The notes under the pieces were generated by a model, which was not told the origin of the DNA, did not search any database, and worked only from the letters and a program-made list of their open reading frames with translations. From Rhizobium leguminosarum (GTDB taxonomy: Bacteria; Pseudomonadota; Alphaproteobacteria; Rhizobiales; Rhizobiaceae), in contig NZ_LWBS01000055.1 in NCBI RefSeq assembly GCF_001652265.1, positions 73,633-137,632 of the forward strand: DNA of 64,000 bases. Reading direction: 5' to 3'. The position numbers and the translations under genes are program-made. Below, piece after piece: positions 1 through 8,380 of this stretch. How positions within the stretch are numbered: position 1 is the first letter of the stretch; each line of letters starts with the position of its first letter.

Positions 1-42
1 GCCTTTATCCTTTAGCTAGGGCAGCATCATAAAGGGCATTGC

Positions 43-816
43 ATGGGCCGTTCATTTCAGACGCTTTCCTTTCTCGCCTCACCAACGACGGAGGCGCTTG
101 CCGCGCGCGAGGAGTTGATTGGCATCTATGGTGACGTAGCGGCTGACGAAGCTGACGTCATTGTCGCGCTCGGCGGCGACGGTTTCATGCTGCAGACGCT
201 GCACAACACCATGAACTCGGGCAAGCTGGTCTACGGCATGAACCGCGGCTCGGTCGGCTTCCTGATGAACGACTATCGTAGCGAACGACTTCAGGAGCGC
301 ATCTGCGCCGCCGTTGAAAACGTCTTCCGGCCATTGCAAATGACGACGGCCAATGCCGACGGGACCAACTCGACGGCGCTCGCCATCAACGAGGTCTATC
401 TTTTCCGCCAATCCTATCAGGCGGCGAATCTGAGGGTCACGGTAGACGGGCGTGTTCGCCTGGAGGAACTGATCTGCGATGGGTTGATGGTGGCGACCCC
501 TGCCGGATCGACGGCGTATAATCTTTCCGCCCATGGCCCGATCCTGCCGCTCGAGGCGCCACTGCTCGCCATGACGCCGGTCAGCGCTTTCAGGCCACGG
601 CGCTGGAGGGGCGCACTGCTTCCAAACAAGGTGACCGTCGATATCGACGTCCTCGAGCCGGTGAAGCGGCCGGTGAACGCGGTGGCCGACAATACCGAGG
701 TCAAATCGGTGCTGCATGTCCGCATCGCCCAGTCGGAGCATATGACGGCACGCATCCTTTCTGATCCCGACCGCTCCTGGTCCGACCGTATCCTCGCCGA
801 GCAGTTCAAGGATTGA
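43..816 (+). CDS. nadK: NAD kinase
   Basis: ATP-dependent phosphorylation of NAD to NADP in the cytoplasm, the source of the cellular NADP pool. The 257-residue protein has the family signatures: GGDG at residues 44-47 (phosphate-binding loop), an NE pair near 116-117, and the DGLMVATPAGSTAYN block near 146-160. The length suits short alphaproteobacterial NAD kinases (about 255-260). The start at ATG 43 leaves little upstream sequence in the window, so the promoter cannot be judged. The next gene starts 4 bases after the stop, which suggests co-transcription with the exported protein and hydrolase downstream. Family assignment is secure. Confidence 0.95.
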   Translation: MGRSFQTLSFLASPTTEALAAREELIGIYGDVAADEADVIVALGGDGFMLQTLHNTMNSGKLVYGMNRGSVGFLMNDYRSERLQERICAAVENVFRPLQMTTANADGTNSTALAINEVYLFRQSYQAANLRVTVDGRVRLEELICDGLMVATPAGSTAYNLSAHGPILPLEAPLLAMTPVSAFRPRRWRGALLPNKVTVDIDVLEPVKRPVNAVADNTEVKSVLHVRIAQSEHMTARILSDPDRSWSDRILAEQFKD

Positions 817-820
817 GACG

Positions 821-1336
821 ATGGCAATGCGACGGGTATTAATGACGAGCCTCCTGCTTGCGGGATGGAGCATTGCAGCTGAGCCCGCTCCGGCACAGGA
901 TGCCATCCTGCCGGCATCGGTGATTTTCGCGACCAGCACCGGCTACTGGGAGGATGACGGCAACGCACCGGCGATTGAGCGCGCGCCGACGGGCGCCGAG
1001 AGCGTTGCCGACCCCGAAGGAAAGGCCGCGCAGCGCCACGGCTACTACAAGCTCTTTGCCGTGCGCCAGCCTGACAGGACTTCGAAGGTCTATCTGCAGC
1101 AGATCGCCCAGACCGAGACCGGCCCGGCGATCGCCTCGACCATCGAGCTGCAGGAGTTCAGCGACCTGAAGCCTTACGTGACCGATATCCGCCCCGAGAA
1201 TTCGAACGGCATCATCAAGGAACCAGGGCTCTTCGCCACGGTCTATCTGAAGACCGACCCTGCCGCGGAGCCGGACGGCTGGACCGTGCTGATCGACGAA
1301 TTCGGCGACATCACCGTGGAGAAGGCGACGAATTGA
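821..1336 (+). CDS. Hypothetical exported protein
   Basis: A 171-residue protein of unknown function. The N-terminus (MAMRRVLMTSLLLAGW, then AAEPAPAQ) looks like a cleavable signal peptide with a probable cleavage site around residues 21-26, so periplasmic location is inferred. The mature part is polar, with no recognised catalytic motif, cysteine pair or membrane segment. It starts 4 bases after nadK and its TGA overlaps the TTG start proposed for the hydrolase that follows, so the three genes probably form one transcript. I cannot name a family from sequence alone. Confidence 0.75.
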   Translation: MAMRRVLMTSLLLAGWSIAAEPAPAQDAILPASVIFATSTGYWEDDGNAPAIERAPTGAESVADPEGKAAQRHGYYKLFAVRQPDRTSKVYLQQIAQTETGPAIASTIELQEFSDLKPYVTDIRPENSNGIIKEPGLFATVYLKTDPAAEPDGWTVLIDEFGDITVEKATN

Positions 1337-2391
1337 ACGGCTGGGACTTGTTCAGCGGGGGCATCCAAAAGATGAAACTGGGCTTTCGCGACGGCGTCCT
1401 CTACGACAAGAGAAGGTCGAATTGGGACGCAGCCGGCCCCCGACCCATCAACTGGTCCCTCTGGTATCCCGCTGCCGATGACGCGCGGGAAAGCGACCTC
1501 CCGGAAAGAAGCTGGTTCCAGAAAGCGGCCGTCGCCCGCGATGCGTCCATCCGGCCAGAAGCCAGGCCCTATCCCCTCGTCCTTCTGTCGCATGGCACCG
1601 GCGGATCCGCGGCCGGACTGGAGTGGCTGGCGCGACGGCTGGTCGATCGCGGATTTGCAGCGCTCGGCGTCAGCCACCATGGCAATACCGGCAACGAGCC
1701 CTATCGCGCTGAAGGCTTTGCCTGCCTTTGGGAGCGGGCGCCGGATCTAAGCTACATGCTCGACCACAGCGATGCATGGCTGCGCGATCTTTCGGGCCAT
1801 ATCGATACAACTCGTGTGTTCGCAGCCGGATTTTCGGCCGGAGCCTATAGCGTGATGCTGCTGCTTGGCGCTGTCGCCCAGTTCTCGCAGTTCGAACCGT
1901 CCAGGATGAAGCCGGGTGGCGCGCGCGGACCCAGGGAGTTTCCCGACCTTGCCGATCATATTCCGGCATTGCTGCGCACCAGCCATGTGTTTTCCGATTC
2001 ATGGTCCCGCATGTCGAAGTCCTACCGAGATGACAGAATCAAGGCCGCGCTCATCTGCGCGCCGGGCCGGTCCGTTCTCGGTTTCAGCGAGGAAAGCCTG
2101 AAAGCTGTCGAAGCGCCCGCGCTCATCCTGGTCGGTGATGCCGACAGGGCGGCACCGGCCGAAGAATGCTCATCATGGCTGCATGCGCGGCTCCGGCGCA
2201 GCGCTCTCAAAATCTTCGGCGGCGGCCTTGGGCATTATGTCTTCGTGCCAGAGGGAACGGCGCTCGGTTTTGCCTTTGCGGCAGAACTCTTTACCGATCC
2301 CCCCGGCATCGAGCGCGCGGCCGTTCACGACGAGATTGCCGATCTGTCGGCAGCGCTGTTTCAAAACGTCGATAAAGCCGCGATTGCTTGA
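1333..2391 (+). CDS. Alpha/beta hydrolase, dienelactone hydrolase / PAF-acetylhydrolase-like
   Basis: Serine hydrolase of unknown substrate. Visible elements are an oxyanion-side SHGTGG motif (about residues 86-91), the nucleophile elbow GFSAG (about 166-170), a candidate catalytic Asp in LVGDAD and a candidate His in GLGHYVF near the C-terminus, in the right order for an alpha/beta hydrolase. Two starts are possible. TTG at 1333 overlaps the previous stop and has a GGAGAAGG Shine-Dalgarno 7 bases upstream. ATG at 1372 gives MKLGFRDG, which looks like the natural domain start. No signal peptide is obvious, so it is probably cytoplasmic. A bidirectional hairpin follows the stop. Confidence 0.8.
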   Translation: MNGWDLFSGGIQKMKLGFRDGVLYDKRRSNWDAAGPRPINWSLWYPAADDARESDLPERSWFQKAAVARDASIRPEARPYPLVLLSHGTGGSAAGLEWLARRLVDRGFAALGVSHHGNTGNEPYRAEGFACLWERAPDLSYMLDHSDAWLRDLSGHIDTTRVFAAGFSAGAYSVMLLLGAVAQFSQFEPSRMKPGGARGPREFPDLADHIPALLRTSHVFSDSWSRMSKSYRDDRIKAALICAPGRSVLGFSEESLKAVEAPALILVGDADRAAPAEECSSWLHARLRRSALKIFGGGLGHYVFVPEGTALGFAFAAELFTDPPGIERAAVHDEIADLSAALFQNVDKAAIA

Positions 2392-2395
2392 GCAA

Positions 2396-2430
2396 AACAA
2401 AAGCCCCGTCTCCGGAGCTTTTGTTGTCTC
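2396..2430. terminator. Hairpin terminator between convergent genes
   Basis: AACAAAAGC (2396-2404) pairs with GCTTTTGTT (2417-2425) around a 12-base loop. The A-rich and T-rich flanks let it act in both directions, ending the hydrolase transcript from the left and prfB from the right. Confidence 0.7.
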
Positions 2431-2448
2431 AATCCATCGTCAATCCGA

Positions 2449-3580
2449 TCAGTCGACATCCTCGACAACCGCGTCGGCGGCGCCGCTGATGCGGTGAGCG
2501 AGTGCTGCTTCCATGAACTCGTTCAGGTCGCCGTCGAGCACATCATCCGGCGCGCTGCTGGCGACGCCGGTGCGCAAGTCTTTGACCATCTGATAGGGCT
2601 GCAACACGTAGGAGCGGATCTGGTGGCCCCAGCCGATCTCGGTCTTGGAAGCGGCTTCGGCGCTGGCGGCATCCTCACGCTTCTTCAGTTCCGCTTCGTA
2701 CATGCGGGCGCGCAGCATGTCCCACGCCTTGGCGCGGTTCTTGTGCTGCGAGCGCTCCTGCTGGCACTGCACGACGATACCGGTCGGAATATGCGTAATG
2801 CGCACGGCCGAGTCGGTGGTGTTGACGTGCTGGCCGCCGGCGCCTGAGGAACGGTAGGTGTCGATGCGGCAGTCGCTTTCGTTGATCTCGATCTGGATCG
2901 AGTCGTCGACAACGGGGTAGACCCAGATCGACGAAAAGGACGTATGACGACGCGCATTGCTGTCGTAAGGCGAGATGCGCACCAGGCGGTGCACGCCCGA
3001 TTCCGTCTTCAACCAGCCATAGGCATTGTGTCCCTTGACGAGCAGGGTCGCAGACTTGATGCCTGCCTCTTCCCCGTCATGGACTTCGAGAAGCTCTACC
3101 TTGAAACGCTGGCGTTCGGCCCAGCGGGTGTACATGCGCAGAAGCATGTTCGCCCAGTCCTGGCTTTCGGTGCCACCGGCGCCGGAATGGACTTCGAGAT
3201 AGGTGTCGTTGCCATCGGCTTCGCCGGAGAGCATGGCTTCCACCTGGCGGCGCGCGGCCTCGGCCTTCAAGGCCTTCAGCGTATCCTCGGCTTCCTTGAC
3301 GACGCTCTCGTCGCCCTCTTCCTCGCCAAGCTCGATCAGCTCGATGTTGTCGTTCAGCTGCTGCTCGAGCAGCTTCACGCCGCTGATGCCGTCATCCAGC
3401 TGCTGGCGCTCGCGCATCAGCTTCTGCGCTTCGGAAGCGTCGTTCCAGAGGTTCGGATCCTCTGCCTTGTTGTTCAACCAATCCAGCCGTCTTATCGCCT
3501 GGTCCCAGTCAAAGATGCCTCCTCAGCAGGGTGATGGCCTGCTTGGTTTCATCGACCACGTTTTCGATTTCCGCTCGCAT
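2449..3580 (-). CDS. prfB: Peptide chain release factor 2, with programmed +1 frameshift
   Basis: RF2 recognises UGA and UAA stop codons and triggers peptide release at the ribosome. The C-terminal frame shows GGQ in [13 protein letters not shown] (peptidyl-tRNA hydrolysis) and [13 protein letters not shown], where the usual SPF recognition tripeptide reads SPY. The open frame alone (from a TTG at 3477) is too short. A separate 23-codon ORF starts at ATG 3580 and ends CTT-TGA; shifting +1 at CTT joins it to the main frame and gives a 376-residue protein, normal for RF2. It lies 100 bases downstream of the PBP1A gene on the same strand. Expression should be autoregulated, because low RF2 favours the frameshift. 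Confidence 0.95.
3508..3523 (-). promoter_or_regulatory. prfB: prfB programmed +1 frameshift site
   Basis: On the minus strand the bases read AGGAGG CAT CTT TGA C. AGGAGG (3518-3523) is a Shine-Dalgarno-like stimulator three bases before the slippery CTT (3512-3514), followed by the in-frame UGA (3509-3511) with a C after it, a poor termination context. This matches the classical E. coli prfB site in order and spacing. Confidence 0.93.
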
Positions 3581-3627
3581 TATCCTGCTTCTCTATCTCG
3601 GTATTCTCAAGTGCTGGTGACATAGAG

Positions 3628-3663
3628 ACGCCCGCCGCGGATGTAAAGGGCCGTGGCGGGCGT
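3628..3663. terminator. Strong hairpin between mrcA and prfB
   Basis: ACGCCCGCCGCGG (3628-3640) pairs with CCGTGGCGGGCGT (3651-3663), leaving a 10-base loop. No clear T-run follows on the minus strand, so it may be an attenuating or processing hairpin between the PBP1A and RF2 genes rather than a full terminator. Confidence 0.45.
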
Positions 3664-3680
3664 TCAAAATTCGGCGACGA

Positions 3681-6140
3681 TCAGAACAGACCGGGCGTGC
3701 CGGTCTGGACGGCCTGGTTCGCCTGCGGCGAGGTCTTCAGGATCTCTTCCGGCGCCATGGTGCTGTCCATGCCGATGACGGAGAAGCTATCGGCCGGGCC
3801 GGTGCCGGGCTTGAAAGCCTCGATGATCGTGTTCGGATCGCCGTCGACGGCCGCCATACCGGTCTTGCGGTCGATCGAGATCAGATTCATGCCTGATGGA
3901 ATGACGAACTTCGATTCCGGCATGTCCTTGACGGCGGTCTGCATGAATTCGTTGAAGATCGGCGCCGAGAGTACGCCGCCGGTGCCTCCGCGGCCGAGCG
4001 GGGCCGGCGTATCGAAACCCATATAGAGGCCGGCGACCAGATCCGGCGTGAAGCCGACGAACCAGGCATCCTTCTCGTCATTCGTCGTGCCGGTCTTTCC
4101 GGCGACGTCGCGGCCGCCGAGATCGACCTTGCCGGCAGCCGTGCCGCGCTGGATGACGCCCTGCATCATCGAGGTGATCTGGTAGGCGGTCATCGGATCG
4201 AGCACGGTTTCGCGGTTGTCGACGATATTCGGCTCTTCCTGGTTCTGCCAGTCGCCGGCATTGCAGCCCTCGCACAGACGCTCCTCATGCCTGAAGATGG
4301 TCTTGCCGTAGCGGTCCTGGATGCGGTCGATCAATGTCGGCTTGATCTGCTTGCCGCCATTGGCAATAACCGAATAGGCCGAGACCATCCGCAGCACGGT
4401 CGTGTCGCCGGCGCCGAGCGACATGGAGAGAACCGGCAGCATGTGATCGTAAATGCCGAAGCGCTCGGCATATTCGGCGACGATGTTCATGCCGAGATCG
4501 TTTGCGAGGCGCACCGTCATCAGGTTGCGCGAATGCTCGATGCCCGAGCGCAGCGTCGACGGGCCGCTGACTTCACCGCCGTAGTTTTCCGGCTTCCAGA
4601 CCTGGCCGCCCGATACGATCTCGATCGGCGCATCCATGATGACGGAGGCCGGCGTATAACCGTTGTCCATCGCGGCCGCATAGACGAACGGCTTGAAGGA
4701 GGAGCCCGGCTGGCGCATCGCCTGAGTGGCGCGGTTGAATTCGGACTGGCCGTAGGAGAAGCCGCCGACCATGGCGAGCACGCGGCCGGTCTTCGGGTCC
4801 ATGGCGACGAGACCACCCTGCACCTTCGGCGGTTGACGCAGACGATAGGAGGTCGACACGTCGTCGCCGAGCTTCTCGACATAGACGACGTCACCGGGAG
4901 CTACGGCGCCGACCGGCGATTTCGCGGACTTGCGGGCGCTATCTGCCGAACGGAAGGCCCATTGCATGTTCTTGGCGTCGATCGTGCCGCGCTGACGGTC
5001 GGCAGCAACCTTGCCGCTTCCATCCTTGGCCGGTTGCAGGCCGATGTCGACGGCCGAATCGGAGACGGCGAGCACGACGGCGAGCCGCCATTCCGGCACA
5101 TCGGACAATGCCGGAATATCGGCAAGCGCCTTGCCCCAATCGCCGCTTGCATCGATCTGCTTGATCGGGCCGTGGAAACCGCGGCGCTCGTCATAGGTGA
5201 CCAGGCCGTCCTGCAGCGCCTTGCGGGCAGCGAGCTGCATCTGCGGATCGAGCGACGTGCGTACCGAAAGGCCGCCCTCATAGAGGACTTTTTCCCCGTA
5301 CTGGTCGATCAACTGGCGGCGCACGGCTTCGGCGAAATAATCCGAAGCAAAGAGCGAGGGGCCGGTGGTGCGGGCGGTGACGCCGAGCGGCTGTTTCTTA
5401 GCTTCCTCGCCGTCAGGCTGGCTGACATAGCCGTTCTCGACCATCCGGTCGATCACCCAGTTGCGGCGATCGAGCGCAGCTTCCGGATGGCGGAAAGGAT
5501 GATAATTGGCAGGCCCCTTCGGCAGCGATGCCAGATAGGCGGCTTCGGCGACGGTCAGTTCGGTGACGGATTTGTTGAAATAGGTGAGTGCCGCGCCGGC
5601 GATGCCGTAGGAATTCAGACCGAAGAAAATCTCGTTCAGGTAGAGTTCGAGGATCTTGTCCTTGCTGTAGGCCTGCTCGATGCGAAAGGAGAGGATTGCT
5701 TCCTTGATCTTGCGGTCAATCGTCTGGTCCGAACTCAAAAGGAAGTTTTTGGCCACCTGCTGGGTGATCGTCGAGGCACCGACCGGGCGGCGGCCGGAAC
5801 CGAAATTCTGCAGGTTGACGAGGATTGCACGGCCAAGGCCGGTGAGATCAACGCCCGGATGATTGTAGAAATTCTTGTCTTCGGCCGACAGGAAAGCGGC
5901 CTTCACGCGGTCGGGAATGGCCTGGATCGGCAGGAAGAGACGCTTTTCCTTGGCGTATTCGGCCATAAGCGCGCCGTTGCCGGCATGGACGCGGGTCGTC
6001 ACCGGCGGCGCGTAGCTGTTCAGAACGGCATAATCCGGGAGATCCTTCGCGACATTGGCAAGATAGATGGCAACACCCGCCGCCGCGACCAGAAACAGGA
6101 CGCAGGCCATTCCGAAGAAATATCCAAAAAGTCTAACCAT
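3681..6140 (-). CDS. mrcA: Penicillin-binding protein 1A, bifunctional class A PBP
   Basis: Polymerises and cross-links peptidoglycan at the outer face of the inner membrane. The 819-residue protein has an N-terminal membrane anchor (about 5-28); a GT51 glycosyltransferase domain with the catalytic Glu at 87 in SAEDKNFYNHPG and the GASTITQQVAKN block at 121-132; and a transpeptidase domain with SxxK at 480-483 (SSFK), SRN at 537-539 and KTG at 682-684. All catalytic motifs are present and the length fits Rhizobiales PBP1A (about 815-820). The divergence from the amidase gene is 360 bases, on the same strand, so the two cell-wall genes may share regulation. Confidence 0.95.
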   Translation of the reverse strand: MVRLFGYFFGMACVLFLVAAAGVAIYLANVAKDLPDYAVLNSYAPPVTTRVHAGNGALMAEYAKEKRLFLPIQAIPDRVKAAFLSAEDKNFYNHPGVDLTGLGRAILVNLQNFGSGRRPVGASTITQQVAKNFLLSSDQTIDRKIKEAILSFRIEQAYSKDKILELYLNEIFFGLNSYGIAGAALTYFNKSVTELTVAEAAYLASLPKGPANYHPFRHPEAALDRRNWVIDRMVENGYVSQPDGEEAKKQPLGVTARTTGPSLFASDYFAEAVRRQLIDQYGEKVLYEGGLSVRTSLDPQMQLAARKALQDGLVTYDERRGFHGPIKQIDASGDWGKALADIPALSDVPEWRLAVVLAVSDSAVDIGLQPAKDGSGKVAADRQRGTIDAKNMQWAFRSADSARKSAKSPVGAVAPGDVVYVEKLGDDVSTSYRLRQPPKVQGGLVAMDPKTGRVLAMVGGFSYGQSEFNRATQAMRQPGSSFKPFVYAAAMDNGYTPASVIMDAPIEIVSGGQVWKPENYGGEVSGPSTLRSGIEHSRNLMTVRLANDLGMNIVAEYAERFGIYDHMLPVLSMSLGAGDTTVLRMVSAYSVIANGGKQIKPTLIDRIQDRYGKTIFRHEERLCEGCNAGDWQNQEEPNIVDNRETVLDPMTAYQITSMMQGVIQRGTAAGKVDLGGRDVAGKTGTTNDEKDAWFVGFTPDLVAGLYMGFDTPAPLGRGGTGGVLSAPIFNEFMQTAVKDMPESKFVIPSGMNLISIDRKTGMAAVDGDPNTIIEAFKPGTGPADSFSVIGMDSTMAPEEILKTSPQANQAVQTGTPGLF

Positions 6141-6499
6141 ATTTCAGCTACCGGTCTCTTCGATCTTCAATCGGCGCAGCCGCAACGATTGCACAGATCA
6201 AGGCAATTTGCACGTTGCGCGGCTTACTCTATGAGCGCAACCGCCACAAGCCGATTTCGCGCCTCAGGCTGCGAAACATAAGCCGGAGTAACGGCGCGAA
6301 TGTGAGCAAAATAGGGCTGTCTGCGCCGCATTCACCGCTGCGGCCGCGTTTCATTAGGACTGTCACATCCAAGCAACGCCCGCCGCCGCAGCGAATCTGA
6401 GGCATCTTGGTCAGACCTTGATTCAAGCGACCTACTTCAAGTGTTTGTTTCTATGCATGTCGTCGAGCTGCAACCGCTACGGATTTCGGGCAGCGTGCA
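6141..6499. other. Intergenic region upstream of mrcA
   Basis: About 360 bases between the amidase stop and the PBP1A start. The amidase-proximal end holds a diverged copy of a hairpin repeat (6453-6500). The rest presumably contains the mrcA promoter, but no convincing -35/-10 pair was found. No ORF with coding character is seen. Confidence 0.5.
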
Positions 6500-6500
6500 T
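6453..6500. repeat. Diverged copy of the GCATGTCG hairpin repeat
   Basis: Begins ATGCATGTCG and contains AACCGCTAC, like the better copies at 32189-32237 and 22890-22934. Outer arms ATGCA/TGCAT and inner arms GCTGC/GCAGC still pair, although the right arm has drifted. It touches the amidase stop codon and could help end that transcript. Confidence 0.5.
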
Positions 6501-7828
6501 CAGCCGCCATTCGCCATGACGGCGGCACGGTATCGCTTCACTGCATCGGTCAGAAGACCGGCGATCTTGCCGCGCCAGGCCTCGTCGAGCAGCAGTTTCT
6601 CGTCTTCGGCATTCGAGAGGAACCCGATCTCGAGAAGGATCGAGGGCACGTCGGGGGCCTGCAGCACGCGGAAGCCGGCATGACGGTGCGGATTGTTGAT
6701 CGTGCCGACCTGATCCTTGAAGGAATTCAGCACACTCTCGGCCAGTGAGATCGAGAAAGCTTGTGTCTCGCGCCGTGTCAGATCGAGCAGGATGTCGGCG
6801 ACCTCAGGCGGCTCGGCAACCGTCTCCTTGCCGGCGATCTGATCGGAGAGGTTTTCACGGTCGGCAAGATCGGCGGCGAGCTTGTCGGATGCCTTGTCGG
6901 AGATCGTGTAGACGGTGGCGCCGCGGATATCCTTCTGCTTCAGCGTGTCGGCATGCAACGAAATGAAGAGGCCGGCATGGTTCTGGCGGGCGATCAGCAC
7001 ACGCTGCGAAAGCGAGAGGAACTCGTCATCCTCACGCGTCAGGAAAGCCTTGATGCCCGGTTCCTTGTTCAGCCGGTCGGTCAAAGCCTTGGCGAAGGCA
7101 AGCGTCACCTGCTTTTCCTCGGTCTTGGTATCGACGCCGATCGCGCCGGTATCAATGCCGCCATGGCCGGCGTCGACGGCAATGACGAAATCGCCGGGGG
7201 CGGCTCTTTCCGGTGCCGGAATGGCGCTCGTCGTCTGCGCCGCCTCAGTCCGATCGCTCCAGGATTGCGTCTTCACCAGTTCGGCAAAGGCCTTCTTGTC
7301 GATCATCTCCGCATCGAGCACGAGGCGATGGCCGTTGCCCGTCTCATCGGCCTGCACCTTGGCAAGCGCCAGCTTCACCGGCCCTGCCGTCGTCAGCACG
7401 ATGCGGGCGCTCTCTTCGTCCATCTTGCCGTAGCGGATATCCTTGAACAGACCGCGGGCTGCAAGATCCTTCGCCGGAAAACCGAAGGCGGTCGCCGGCA
7501 GGTCGACGACGATGCGTTCCGGATTGGCGATATAGTGGACCGAAAAACGCGGCTCGCGATCGAAATCGATGACGATGCGGGTCCTTGCATCGTCGCCGAC
7601 GATGCGCGCGCCATAGGCAAGCAGCGGATCCCTGGCCTCGACGGAGCTCGCAGCGACCGGCAGGAGACTGGCGGCCAAAAGCGCCGCCAGAACCCGCCTT
7701 GCGATTGTCGATCGCCGCGCTGCGGATTTCGCCGCGATCCGAGCCCTCTTAAACAATAAACCGCCACACCCTATTTGTATTGCGATGGACCCGACGCGGC
7801 TGCCGCCAACGTCCCTGTGACGAAACAC
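6500..7828 (-). CDS. amiC: N-acetylmuramoyl-L-alanine amidase (AmiC type, AMIN domain)
   Basis: Zinc amidase that cleaves the amide bond between muramic acid and the stem peptide, acting in the periplasm during septum splitting. An AMIN targeting domain covers about residues 65-175. The Amidase_3 domain follows from about 213, with zinc/catalytic residues His222 (DAGHGG), a Glu at 237-238, His292 (SLHAD) and Glu400 (LLEIGFLSN). The N-terminus is long: the GTG at 7828 gives about 38 residues before the signal-like segment RRVLAALLAASLLPVAA, so an internal start nearer 7750 is possible. It lies upstream of the PBP1A gene on the same strand, a sensible cell-wall pairing. Confidence 0.9.
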   Translation of the reverse strand: MFRHRDVGGSRVGSIAIQIGCGGLLFKRARIAAKSAARRSTIARRVLAALLAASLLPVAASSVEARDPLLAYGARIVGDDARTRIVIDFDREPRFSVHYIANPERIVVDLPATAFGFPAKDLAARGLFKDIRYGKMDEESARIVLTTAGPVKLALAKVQADETGNGHRLVLDAEMIDKKAFAELVKTQSWSDRTEAAQTTSAIPAPERAAPGDFVIAVDAGHGGIDTGAIGVDTKTEEKQVTLAFAKALTDRLNKEPGIKAFLTREDDEFLSLSQRVLIARQNHAGLFISLHADTLKQKDIRGATVYTISDKASDKLAADLADRENLSDQIAGKETVAEPPEVADILLDLTRRETQAFSISLAESVLNSFKDQVGTINNPHRHAGFRVLQAPDVPSILLEIGFLSNAEDEKLLLDEAWRGKIAGLLTDAVKRYRAAVMANGG

Positions 7829-8380
7829 CCGCTGCAGCCTGCCGAATCGCGATCACTTTATCCCCAGCTTCTATGCGTTGCGAAATCCATCAATATTATG
7901 GCACATTTGGCTTTTCCCTTGCTATTGTGACACAGAAAACATACAACGAATTTCAGGGTAAAGTGTTGACGGGATAGAGTCGCCGCAAAGGCTGCCAGCC
8001 AGATCAGGACCTGGCGCCACACCGGTCATCGTCCGCCGTCTCATGCGCTTAATCCCTAGAACTGGATCCTGATTTTCCGGCTTATTGTCGGAATTCATTG
8101 GTGGATCAGCCACCACGCTCTCAGGGAGCAAACTCATCGGACCCGAACGGGTCTTCGTATTTGTCGATCACGCTTGGTTGTTGATGGTTTCGCAGCAGGT
8201 TTTATCTGAAGTGTACAGGCCCCGGACCGAAATGGTTCCGGCTGCGGTCTGGCTGCTGCTCTCCCCCTCGCATCAGGCGCGACTTTCATTATCCGGCGCG
8301 GCCACTGCGGACCGCATTCTTTCTGTCTCAACAGCAGTCGGGAATGCGCTCTCGCGGCCACGCCGAGGAGCTCAGCTTAC
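7829..8380. other. Long leader region upstream of rne
   Basis: About 550 bases separate the amidase and RNase E starts, with no coding-like ORF. The RNase E start has GAGGAG about 10 bases upstream. A small hairpin GACCCG-AAC-GGGTC sits near 8140-8156. RNase E mRNAs carry long, self-cleaved leaders in E. coli, so a regulatory 5' UTR is plausible here, but no promoter could be fixed. Confidence 0.45.

Noticed and set aside
4287..6281. 664-codon plus-strand ORF opposite PBP1A
   Set aside because: Antisense shadow of a gene with all catalytic motifs; high-GC codon bias opens the reverse frame, and the product is low-complexity with no family features.
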